Below, one piece after another: positions 44,185-55,189 of a DNA stretch of 64,000 nucleotides; the stretch's first letter is position 1, and each line of letters begins with the position of its first letter. This DNA comes from Symsagittifera roscoffensis (Eukaryota > Xenacoelomorpha > Acoela > Convolutidae). The position numbers and the translations under genes are program-made. The notes beneath the pieces were generated by a model. That model was given only the letters and a program-made list of their open reading frames with translations, had not been told where the DNA came from and searched no databases. The DNA lies in the NCBI RefSeq assembly GCF_963678635.1, contig NC_087063.1, positions 68,734,727-68,798,726 of the forward strand. Direction: 5' to 3'.

Positions 44185-45270
44185 AGGTATGATTTACATT
44201 TTATAAAACTTTTATTAGTTCGGTTTTTTAATCATGAATTTAGTTAGTTGTTTTCACAAAAGCATTTTGTTTTAGTTCGGTTATTTTGAAGAGTTACTCA
44301 CCCTTGAGTACCTCTTATTAAAAATAGAAGTGTGGTCACAAAGCGTGGATGTAGCGCGGTGGGTTAGGCCGGCTATAGAGGATGCTCAGGACGTCCTCTC
44401 TGGTGGGTTAGGCCAGGAGTGGGAGTATGGTTTCGTGCGGTTTCTTTGAGAGGTCCTGTTATGTGATAACGTTTTATGTTGGGTTTATCTTGGTCTTTCT
44501 TATGTTTCTTTAGTTGTGTCCTTTTTTCAAAAATCAAATTGCTTTTGTTATGGGTTTGTCTTTCGACTTTTTTGTGTTTTTTATTATTTCTTTCTAAGAC
44601 TTTATAATAGTCTTCAAAAGAATAAATTATCCAGTTTTAAACTGGGCTAATCCGGCTTGGGTACCGTTGGTTTTCTTTTTTTAGTCATGCCGTTATTTTA
44701 TGATTTGTGGTGTTTAGTAAGCTGCGTTGGTTAGTTTGGTTTAGTATATAATTCCTTTCCAACCGGGTTAAAGGAAAGTTTGAAACTTGTTATCGTGTGT
44801 TAGAGTTGTTGAGTGTGAAAACTTGAAACTAAAAATCATTATTTAAACAATTCTTCGAGGGCGAGCTGTGCGAGTTTGGATAGAATTCCTGTGCGAGTGA
44901 ATGAGGATATCAAAAGGTTAGTACTGCATTTTCATTTTATCAGTTCATTACATAGAATTTCAATTTTACTGCTACTTTTTGGGGGAAATTTAAAGTTATA
45001 AATTTTCATCATAATTAAATTTACTGCTTTATGGGGGAATAATTTATGAATTAATTTACTACATTTATTATGAATTTTATCAGATTATCTTGTGTAAAAT
45101 ATTAATGAAGTTTAGAAGAATTTTAACAAGTTTGTTTTTTTATTTTTCTTTTCTGTTTTTTTTGCAGATGATCGTGGTATGAAAACTAAAAATGTAAAAG
45201 AAACATGAGTAAAGAATGGTTAGTACTAATTCAAATTTATTAGTTAATAATATTCTTAACTTATACTTAC
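44185..45270 (-). other. Non-coding stretch with splice-like signals downstream of ORF3
   Basis: Immediately after the ORF3 stop the minus strand reads taa aag|gtaagtataag, a strong 5' splice site. An 85-base intron would end at ttttttacatttttag (45186), with tactaac about 33-38 bases upstream. A second tactaac precedes ctcattcactcgcacag| at 44889. On the plus strand the same bases read ggttagtac after aag or atg, which could be 5' splice sites, with ttttttttgcag at 45157-45168, so strand is ambiguous. At 44378-44400 agaggatg/cgtcctct can pair, flanked by two gtgggttaggcc repeats. Confidence 0.35.
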
Positions 45271-45273
45271 CTT

Positions 45274-46690
45274 TTAATCGTCTGGGAAAAAGTCGTGGGG
45301 GAAGATGTCGTGTATTATGTCCGAATTTGTTAGTAATTTTGCTAGTATGCGAATGATGTTTTTAGTTTGGAGCAGTGGCCAAAGCAATTGAAGTGCTTTA
45401 ATGGTTTTTAGTTCTTCGGTGCCTACTGCAAACTCATAAAGTGTGTTTTGAATGAGGTTATTTATTTTGTGATTATATTTAGTATTGTGAACAAATTCTA
45501 ATATTGGGATTTCTATAGGTTGGATAAATTCATGTGGGATAAGGAAGGGTCTGGATTCTTCGGCATTAAAGGTCTTCGTGATGGGACAAAATATATACAT
45601 TTGTGTTACTGGGTCATAATTGTAGAGGATGCCGTGGAGGTTAGTATCCTTGATGCAATAGGTGAAATTAAGAAAAAATGGTGAAGTGTACTTTGAGTTA
45701 AGAAACTGAAAACGATGATGTGGTTGTCTTGAGGGAGTATGTAAATCAAAATGATTTTGTATGAAGCGATAGTATGTATATGTATGAGTCTGTTTAGTGC
45801 GTAACATAATGTCGTGTGAACAGTGCAAATCGCGTTCATGTGGTGCGAGGAAGTGAAAGGTTAGTGAAAAAACTGAAATTTTTCTTTAAAACTTTCGTAA
45901 GCTTGAATATTAGTTAGTGCTTCAGAAATGATGTGATCATATTTTCTATCAAAAATATTAAGTGTGAATACATATGACGTTTTGATGAAGAATTTTTCTG
46001 TTAGTTGTGGGTTAGCGAAGCGGTCGTTATCTAGAAATTGGTCTTGATTAGTTCGGATGATATTATGGTCGTAATATTCTATTGTAAATTCGTTAGCTCG
46101 GGGTGCAGTGAATGTTTTTAGTGATTTTTATATCCTATATAAGTAAAATGTCTAGATGTTAGTGTTGCAGTGAGTCTATATAGCATATCTTTATTCTTTT
46201 CTATATCGTTATGAGTATTAGATAGTGGCAGGCAAAGGGGATTAGTAAAATGGTAATATGCTGTCCAATGAAGTGTTGGTATTAAAACATGTTCATCTAC
46301 AAAACTACGTGTGTCGTTAGTGTCGTTAGGTTGTTTAAAGTATATTGTGGGAATGAGGGTAAGGTGATTGCTAGAAAATCTTTCGTGTTGGTGTGGTGTG
46401 GATGATTAATATATTCGCAGGCTGTTCCTGGTTTGGTCGGGAATGGATGATTTGGGAATTTTCTTTTAAAAGTGCGATAAGCTCGGTGAGTGCTATTTGA
46501 TGATTCGGTGGATGTGGATGATTGTGCTAATGATGCAGTGTACGCTGAAGAGGGTGTAGGAGTAGGTGGGTTTGAGGATTCTATTGTGGATGAAATTTGA
46601 TTTATAGTGAGGATGTTAGGGTGTATTAGCTGTTGTTGTAGGGTGATAAAATTATCGAGTTCCTGGGAAATTTGGATGTCTTCTGACAAT
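45274..46690 (-). pseudogene. Unrecognised ~490-codon protein downstream of Gypsy pol, frameshifted
   Basis: Minus-strand frames follow one another with small shifts: 46690 to about 46400 (starts MSEDIQISQELDNFI, Ser/Thr/Pro-rich linker), about 46400-46128 (...SFVDEHVLIPTLHW...RHFTYIGYKN), about 46128-45868 (TFTAPRANEFTIEYYDHNII ... FKEKFQFF), and 45855-45274 (HFLAPHERDLHCSHDIM ... IHDIFPHDFFPDD). Breaks fall near 46400, 46128 and 45865. All segments are protein-like, His- and Tyr-rich, with no signal peptide or transmembrane helix at the C-terminus, which argues against a typical envelope. The plus strand is correspondingly T/G-rich. It may be a third ORF of the Gypsy element, a gag of another element, or a host-derived gene. 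The N gap directly upstream prevents deciding. Confidence 0.5.
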
Positions 46691-46701
46691 TCTGTTTTTT
46701 T

Positions 46702-46901
46702 NNNNNNNNNNNNNNNNNNNNNNNNNNNNNNNNNNNNNNNNNNNNNNNNNNNNNNNNNNNNNNNNNNNNNNNNNNNNNNNNNNNNNNNNNNNNNNNNNNN
46801 NNNNNNNNNNNNNNNNNNNNNNNNNNNNNNNNNNNNNNNNNNNNNNNNNNNNNNNNNNNNNNNNNNNNNNNNNNNNNNNNNNNNNNNNNNNNNNNNNNNN
46901 N
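46702..46901. other. Assembly gap of 200 N
   Basis: Exactly 200 unknown bases between the C-terminus of Gypsy pol and the unknown downstream ORF. Its length equals that of the gap at 16911. Confidence 1.
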
Positions 46902-49900
46902 ACTCATCTGAGCCTCTTCAGTCAGTTTGACAGAGTGACGTAGGGGATCACCGAAGAATTTGGTAGGTTTCTTACTGCGTAAAGAGGTCCTGACCGCCTC
47001 TGAATCATCCACCACTGGCTGAGCAGGAGGAGATAACGAAGAGTGCGGTTCTGAGAGCGCGTTTTGTGAGGGTTGGACAGAACCCTCCGAAGACACACCA
47101 TCAGAGGATAGAAATTCGATCCAAGGGTCAGCTGTGCTAAAACCATTAATCTGGGCAGCAGAGGCGGTAGGTGGCGAAAGGGTTGCACTATCTGTGACAA
47201 GCGGCTGAGCAGAAGAATTGGTCGTATTAACGGACGTAAACGGCGGTGAATCGTTATGCAATTTAGGCCGTTTCTCAACTGGAGTAGACTCCCTGACCAC
47301 TTGGAGGTGGTTTGACCCAGACGAGCCCTCACTGGACGAATGAATCAGCTATAAGGTCAACAACCATCGGGTGAGACAAGCTGGGGTTTTCCGGCTGTTG
47401 CTCCAACATCACTGGCTGGGAGCGAGTAGCTGACCTTTTGACCCCACTGTGAGAGGTCTTACCTGAGGCTGGGAGACGTTCACCTAGTGTGTTTTGGCCA
47501 ACTGAAATGTTATAACAAAAAAGTTAGGCTTAAGGCAAACATGGTTTTTACGTTAAACTTTCCCTTTGTCAGTAACATAAGTATGATCGGTAATCTGAGT
47601 AATCTTGAACTTTGCAGTCTTATAAAGAGGTTTTCCGGATTGACGATCTATAATTTTCCTAAAAACTCTAACTCGACTAGTTTCGGACAATAGAAGTTTT
47701 TCCAATTTACTTGTTTTTGTCGGACGACGAGGTTGCAGAGCCGGTAATTTTTGGGAACTAATTGGAGCCCCCGGAGGCGTAGAACTAAACGCATGATCCG
47801 AGAAACGAAGAGTGTTACGTGTAAAGCCTGTCTTCAGATAATGAGCAAGGTCCGAGTGACGACTTGACAACTCTTTTAGGACCCGCTTACTACCGTCCGG
47901 CGGGAGGTTGCGTTTGAACTGCGACCATTTATTTGACGCCCGAGCGAGTTCAGCCAGTGCCTTGTAGGGAAAACATCGATTGGAAGCGGAGAGTAATCGT
48001 TGGGATGACACTGCCTCTGGGTACCACGTTAGCGCGATCCCTGCTATAGTCCTGGCTGGCAATCTGATCCGGCGCAAGGAGGTTCCGTTCTAGTCTTTGG
48101 GCTGAAGTATCAGATTGAACAACATTATGATAAGCTCGAGACCTTTCAATATTTGGCATACGACCAAAATGTAATTCGAAAGGCAATTTTGTAAGCACAG
48201 AACGATTACTTTTCCGAAAATCGTCGACTATTTGTTGAAAGGTTTCTTTAAAGTTACCAAAATTAGGAACAAGTTTTGCAGTGCCCAGTTTTCGCTTTAT
48301 AGTCTGTATCGAACGCTCGACTAAAACACCGCCTTTGTTGTCTCCAACTGGTGAAAGAATGAGTTTAATACCTTTACTAGGACACAAGTGTTCTACTAAA
48401 TCAATTTTAAACCCCTGATTAGTCCTGATAGGCTGAGGTATACCATGATTGCGTATGAAAGATGCGAGGAATTTCGTAACTTTCTTGGCCCCAGTAGTTT
48501 TGGTAATAAGAACAGAAGGAAATTTAGAGAAACGATCCACTGCTACTAAAAAAAAGATCTTAGAACCCTTATCATCTAATATAGGACCGGCGAAATCTAA
48601 CTGTAATTCCTGATTTGGCCAGGACAGACTAGGTAAGTTTGTGCTGTATGACAAGTCTTAGCGGGTTTAAAATTCTTACTATACAACGTGCATTTTAGGC
48701 ACTTCTCACAAGTGTCGACAATCTGTCGATTGAGAAACGGACACCAGATGTATTCAGAGGCCGACATCATAGCCTCTTTTTCCAGATGAGAGCGATGTAG
48801 ACGGGCAAGAACAGCTCGATCAAGAACAACAAGAGAAGTTCAGGTATTGCCAACTTGTTATCAACAATCACGCAATCATTAACCACCGCTGCCTTGGGCC
48901 AGAATTGGGCCAAATAAGACCCGAGCTTGTTGAAGTAAGTAACGTCTTCATTGACGATAGCTTTTTCATAGGGCCCAGAAAGCGGTCCTCCTCAGTGAGT
49001 TCTGCCAAAAGGTCAGCATCGAAGAGGCCTGGCAGTCCCACAATGTCCTTCTCGGATTTCGAAAGGATCGGCCTGCCGCCATTAACAGCAAAAACCCCTA
49101 TCTTGGCGGCTGTGTTGAGCTTCCCAGGTTTAGACAAACGTCTCATGGCTTCCAAAACCTGAGCGTGTCCTTCTTTACGGGAATTAGTCCTCGCAGCAAC
49201 AAAACGGGTTTTGGCAGCTCGTTCGCGGGTTGATTATTTCTGGAAATTTGACCCAACTGTCGAGACCTCATCGGAGAACGCGGGCTTGGCCGTCTGAAGT
49301 TCGGCGAAATCAGAGGAAAGTTTTCCACAAAAGTAATTAGATCGGTTTGTTCAGCTGTTGAGTTGAGTACAGTCTGAGAATCAATAGAGTGAGTTAGATT
49401 AGAGTTTGGGTCGTTTCCAGTTAGTTTGTGATCAGTATCGGGCGGCTGATTCATGATTAGAGAGTTGAGATTCGATAGATTTGAAGAATTGTTAATTTTA
49501 GATAGCATAAAGGATTGACTGTTTCGTAAAGGTTCAGGTCGGAGAAAATGATATTGAGTGAGAGAAACTGGTCTACAATTTTTAATTAGCATACTGGTTT
49601 TTGATTGGCTAAAATCCTCTGAGCATAATCCGACGCCCTATTGGTGAGAAATTTGATGGACATTTTTGCATAACACGATTTGATTGGTTTAAACTCCGAG
49701 TAAATATTCCGTCGCCCCTTACCGGAGACTACTGGAAAGCAAGGAATGCGAAGCAAGATGCCGCGATATATCATTAACGCCCTCTTTGTGAAAAAGGACA
49801 ATACCCATACCTCGATTTAGGTAAGCAATAAGAATTGATGAAAGCTAAGGCTCTATTAAAAGCCTCAATGGACTTGACGACTAGAAGTCATCATAACTTG

Positions 49901-52840
49901 AGGGCTTTGGGAGCCGAAAACGTAGGGTAACGAGATAAATAAGTAACAACACCCGGAGTGACCCCAGGAACATAAATAACCTCGAAATCAAAGGGTAATA
50001 AACGATCTACCCATCTAGAGAGACGAGATTGATACGTCTTGTTTTTAAAATTTTCATTCAATGCCGAGATTATGGCTTTATGATCCGTAAGCACCTGAAA
50101 ACGATCACCCAACAAATAAGTACGAAAAGTGTTCGCAAGCCCAAACAATTGCTAACAATTCCAACTCGTTGGTACTAAACTTCGCCTCCGCATTATTAAG
50201 AAAACGCGAAGCAAAAGCAGTTGGTGACCAAATTCCCGGTTCAATTTCATGTTCAAGGCAAGCTCCTAGCCCGTTATCACTAGGGTCACATTTTACCCTT
50301 GATTTTTTAGAAGAAACGTAATGAAAAAGGCTAGGGATTTTGGCTACCAGATTGAGGATAATGTTGAACACATTATCTTGCTCCCCTCCCCACAGAAACG
50401 ACTGTTTGTTTCAGCCTTTAAAGATTACCGGAAATCAATCAATTTTATGGGTATGCGAATTGGGTATAAACCTTTGCATGTAATTTAAAGTTCCCATAAA
50501 CGAACGTAGCTGTTTCAAAAAACTTGGAGGCTTGAGTGATTGAATTGCATCAATTTTTGAAAATTTAGGAGAGTAACCGTCCTCATTAATGTCATACTCT
50601 AACCAAGTTAGTTATTTAACTGAAAATTCTCACTTACTGAGTTTCAGAGCCCAGCCTTCCGCATCAAGTCTTTGCATCACCTTCTCTACCAATTCGTTAT
50701 GTTCTTGAATATCCCCTTTTGTGACTAGTAAAACGTCAACCAGTTAACAAATGACACCCTCTAGTCCTTGTAAAGTACACTCCATTGCCTTCTGGAACTC
50801 GGTTGGCATATCAGTTAGGCCATAAAACCCGGTTTTGAATCTGTACGTCCCCGTAGCATCCCCACACAAGATGTTGAAATTGCAATGACTACTAGTAAAG
50901 GATGACAGCGGCAACTGACTGAAAGCATACTTCAAATCCAAGGATGTGAACCAAACCTCGCCAGGTGCATCTTTAGTTATGATTTGAGCCACTGAATTGA
51001 TGAGTTCATGAATGTTTGGCATCTGGTACTTGTTTTTCCAGATCTGAGCGTTCATCGGCTTAGCGTTAAGGGCAAGTTTAAATGAGCTTTTAACACAATG
51101 GGCGCTATGAAAAATTCTGTCGTACATTTATCCAGTTTTTCAATATGGCCTTGTTCCATTAATTATCTGAATTTGTTTGCAACTTTATCCTTAATATGGA
51201 TCAGAACTTTACGTCCTTTAACTTGACGAGGTACGAGAGGGAATTTAAAATTAGTGTAGACTTTGTGATGTTTGGATCTGCCTAATCGACTGAAGACATG
51301 GGCGTATTTATGGGCAAAGAATGAACCCCAATATTCTAATATTGGATCCTGAGTAATATCCTCGAGCTGATGAACAGGTTCAGCCCTCAATTGGGTTGTT
51401 ACCACACCTAGCTGTTCATGCAAATCCAGACCCAAATTATTTCGAGTTCTATTTTCGGAAACGAGGAAATGAGCATCCTCCACTTTTCAACCATTAGAAG
51501 AAATCGGGATCCGAACCGAACCGAGAAGACGAATGGGTTGTTTGTTTTAATCGATGTACAAAGTATCAAAAGGGTATCGTGTGATATCGCGAAATTCAAT
51601 AGACTGGTTACGTTGTAAAAATAGGTCATAAGTGCGTTTATTGAGGAACGAAACTGGGCTTCCCGTATCGACGGTTGAATAAAAGAATGCGGAGGCTTCT
51701 AGGTTTCCCTCTGTTTCACTTGAGGAGCTGAAAACTATTGATCTTGACTGCACTTTCTAGCTGCAAAGCACCATATTCTGGTTCACTATCATACTCAGCA
51801 TCTATGAAATTACAATCTATAGAGGGACCCCACGCTTCCTCATTCTCGTGAATCAAGTTCACTCTTCGTTTTGACGAAATACAGCACTTTGCAAAATGAC
51901 CACGTTTCTTGCAGAGATTACAAGTAACTTCCCGAGCTGGACAAGATTTTCTGTGATCCGGACTAAAAGGATTACCGCAAAATTAGCATGATTTGTTCAC
52001 TTGGTTACCTTGCGTGTTTTGTCGATTGGTTTGGTTTTGAGGATAATTACGTTGTCCTCGAGACGACTGAATTGAGAAAGTGGGTTCCTGTTTAACCTTA
52101 ATAGTATTGGAAAACTGATTGTGTGGGAGTAGTTTATGGAATTGCGCGGACGTACTAGCCCCTATTTCACACTCCAGTGCAAGTTTGAGAGGTTTATCCA
52201 AATCTGTCTTAGCCTTGATAAGTTGCTGCTGAACATCTACATCTCGAATTCGTCCAATGAAAAGATCTTTTAGTGTTTCCCTTTCTTGAGCGTTGGGCCA
52301 GTTACACAGGGCAATCTGAGCGCTAAGTCGAGCGTAAAATGAAGAAAAGGTGTCATTTCAAGCGTGGATTTTGTTTTATAAAGCTTGATACGTTCAACAG
52401 TCTAATCCCGTTCCACCTTGAACAACGTTTCACAGCTATTGTGAAATTCTCGAAAAGGAGTAGCGCTAATGTTCGTGTGAGGGAAGGAGTCTGCAAAGCG
52501 TCTCTTTCCTTTATTTCCTAATGAGAAGAACAAACAGGACTTCAAATGAGCCTCAGCAGCCTCGTGATAAAACCAGTTTTGGCTAATTCTAGGGCCTTTT
52601 CTCCTGCGTTCGACATTCAACTCATTTACTCTTCGAATCGCCGCTTGATCTCGAAGGACTCGAGCATTCGCCTCCCCAGCATTTTCTCCAGTGACAACTT
52701 CCTCTGGCTTCGGAGGGGGATCATGGATGATCTCTGCAGGCTCTACTGGAAGGTCATGAGGGTTGATGTTGTCCTTTAGACCCACTGCAAGGAAGAATTG
52801 ACCTTTTCAAGATTCCCAGAGAATTAACAGATGGTTTTGC
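46902..52840 (-). mobile_element. Ty3/Gypsy LTR retrotransposon, dead
   Basis: The minus strand carries Gag, a CCHC knuckle, protease, RT, RNase H, zinc-binding and core integrase in Gypsy order (integrase last). Many stops and shifts are present, and catalytic residues of RT and integrase are changed. I could not find matching LTRs on the two sides. The left end is in or beyond the gap, and the right end is somewhere between 52.8 and 53.3 kb. Confidence 0.85.
46918..52785 (-). pseudogene. Gypsy gag-pol, multiply disrupted
   Basis: Gag fragments at 52402-52785 and 51983-52201; knuckle CNLCKKRGHFAKCC near 51880-51930; protease VDTGSPVSFLNKRTYDLF (51547-51753); RT FTSLDLKYAFSQLPL (50744-51127). 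Just after GLEGVIC there is a stop, and the catalytic box reads LVDVLL instead of xxDD. RNase H shows CDPSDNGLGA and LTDHKAI (49891-50371), although frames shift between them. Integrase HHCC residues (HRSHLEKE, CEKCLKC) lie at 48660-48810. The integrase core has LDFAGP, then RTNQG where the family has D before QG or NG, then VERSIQTIKR (47950-48654). A C-terminal SLRSKKPTKFFGDPLRHSVK at about 46930-46990 resembles the usual Gypsy pol tail. The start codon is unclear: the first frame opens with GTG at 52785. Confidence 0.85.
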
Positions 52841-53241
52841 TCAAAAGGGAGGAATACCTAACAAGTCAGTCCTGTCTTTGTTCACAGGAACTGTTGGCTG
52901 TGCCATCACATTTGCCGAGAAATAACGAGTCAAAACTTAATTGTTTCGTAAGAAGTAAATTGATAGATTAGTTGTTTAGTTAGTTGCAAGAGTTAATGTT
53001 AGATACTTTGTTCCAATTAAGTATTTTATCGGCCAGAACTTCAACCGAGAGAAATAGGAGACAAGAGAGATGAATAGACATCTAACAACGATGTAACAAA
53101 ACAACAGAGTGGCCACGCATAGCGTGGCATTCGGTAAAGGCCAGATCTGTGACCTTGATCAGCAAAGATAAATATAAGTCTGCAGCATGGCTGTTACAAG
53201 AACAAGTTGTAAACGAGGTAACCCCAGGTCGCCTCATGACA

Positions 53242-53600
53242 CATTCGAATGCTGAATTTTCCAAAATTTCTGAGAGGTAATTATTTTCCACAAAAAAACT
53301 GGAGCCTTCGCAAAAAAATTAATGAAATATTCAATTTCGAGGTACGTAGTTAACAAATACCAATCATCACACATAAAGATTTGCATATAGCAACATGCTA
53401 CCCAAATGACAAACTGCGTTTTCTTGTTAACACATCACCAGCTGTACTAAAAACACGCTCTGATGGTGGGCTCGATCCTTTTCCAACCAATTACAGAGCA
53501 GCATGCGTCTATATTCTAATGATGAAATTAGCATTCGAATGTCAATCTCGCGAATGAACGTTCGAACTTTCGAACTATTGTTGCAACACTAATTCTGACC
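53242..53600 (-). mobile_element. Deleted hAT transposon relic
   Basis: A hAT-type dimerisation motif lies at 53398-53490. About 80 bases upstream on the same strand is ttagtgttgcaacaatagtt, resembling a hAT terminal repeat (cagtgttg...). The word gcattcgaatg occurs in opposite contexts at about 53244 and 53532. This fits an internally deleted copy that kept a terminal repeat and the end of the transposase. Ends and the 8-bp target duplication were not established. Confidence 0.5.
53398..53490 (-). pseudogene. hAT transposase C-terminal (hATC) fragment
   Basis: Thirty codons between stops read LVGKGSSPPSERVFSTAGDV and LTRKRSLSFG. S-x-P-S-E-R-x-F-S-x-A-G is the signature of the hAT dimerisation domain. 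The rest of the transposase is missing. Confidence 0.8.
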
Positions 53601-55189
53601 AACATTCCTCATTCCTCAAAAAGGACCGCTGACAACGAAATTGCGGGAATTATCACTTTCCCGTGATCATCTAATCAATCGCTGCAGAAAATGGTCCCTC
53701 GAATAGTCAAAGAAGACATCATCTCTCAACTAAAACCAAGTTAATGAAAAAAAAATTGAGCGAGAATAAATCAGGACCAAGGACGAGGGCAGCGATTGAG
53801 CTGGCGCCATCGGAAAACGTCGCTCGGACCCTGATTTCAGAGTCAACCAGACCATCTTCAAGAAAACGACCTCTCACGATCAAGAAGGGAACTTAGCTAG
53901 CGATGAGCGGATAATAGATGATGAGTTGTTGTTGAGCAAATTTTTTGTCGATGAGTATGATGATGAGCAAATAACTGTTGATGAGTGTTTCCTTCTAGAG
54001 ATTACTTCATGAGGTAGCTCGAAATCTTAGGGTAGCATTCTCCCTACAATGAGAACTAATTATATTAGTATGAAAACTAATATGGTAAGACTGATGTTTC
54101 AAATCAAAAGACTCAGCCAAGTTCGTCGAACTCAAAGCTTTAGCATTGTGCCTGCTACAGTTTTTGAACGATCGGGAAGAACCAGGCAGCAGGACAACTT
54201 CAGTGAAAAACTTTTCATTAGATACTCCGGTCACATTCTCAGTATAAAATTCTAGACCTACACAATCTCTCATAGCCGAGGGCACTTACCTCATCTATAG
54301 ATCCACGCGCGCTCGATGCTGGAAACAGTTAATTGAGCAGCAAAAGCTGATGCACGCACACTACCATTTTACGAGTGAAAGCGCAGCTTAGAGAGCGGTA
54401 GCTACTTGTCAAAGCCTGGATGCAAATTGTAGCTTGTTACCCGATGTCACTTATTACGTTCTGTCGCCTGTTACGAGCTGTCGTACAGCTGTCAAAAGTA
54501 GCTCCTTTAGTCAGACTGGGATCTGAGCTTTATGATTTTCTTCAGAAGAGCGGCGGATTTTCAAACATATGGCGACAATTCTTCAAATACTTTTAAGGTT
54601 GGCCACATTGAAGACTTTGGGTCGAGGCATTTTTTTCGAGGAGCATGCGAATTTTAGAAATTTTGTGACAAGAAAGAAGTTTTGAAGAGCTTTTTGCAAA
54701 GTTTTGACCTAAAGTTGCAACTTTTTGCATGCTTTATCTCTCAAACTAGTTGTGCAAATTAGCGCTGAAATTTTCATTTTTTAATCAACCAAACTGATCT
54801 TAGATTGATCAAAAATGGATGTGGCGAAATATTATCAAAAGGTATCGAATCCCTGAGGGGGAAACATCCGCTCCCCTTCTCGCCACCTCTCCCCCCTAAA
54901 TCCGGTCCTGCCCATAGCACTGTCTTCCCGATTAGCACAAAAATGGTTCTAATTTTTCAATTTAGATTTATTTTTAAGAAAATCAAATAATGATTTGTGA
55001 ATAAGATATATTATAATAGAATCATATAAAATTAAAACTTTAGCCTATTGACCTTTCACGCCTATTGAAATTGTTTTACCGTTTTCATTGCTAATTGTAA
55101 ACATTGTGTAATGTTTAACGAATAAAGGTCGCCAAATGGCGAATGATAAAATAAATTAGGTGAAATTTAAAAACAGAGGAGAAACTGTA
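53601..55189. other. Intergenic stretch, possible minus-strand 5' exon
   Basis: No clear gene. On the minus strand near 54300 there is agatgag|gtaagt, a good 5' splice site after GC-rich sequence, and a 92-codon frame at 54007-54285 of no recognisable family. A 51-codon plus-strand frame starts near 53743. None is convincing. Confidence 0.35.

Noticed and set aside
52800-53300. 5' LTR of the Gypsy element
   Set aside because: No matching sequence was found at the left side, so no LTR boundary can be supported.
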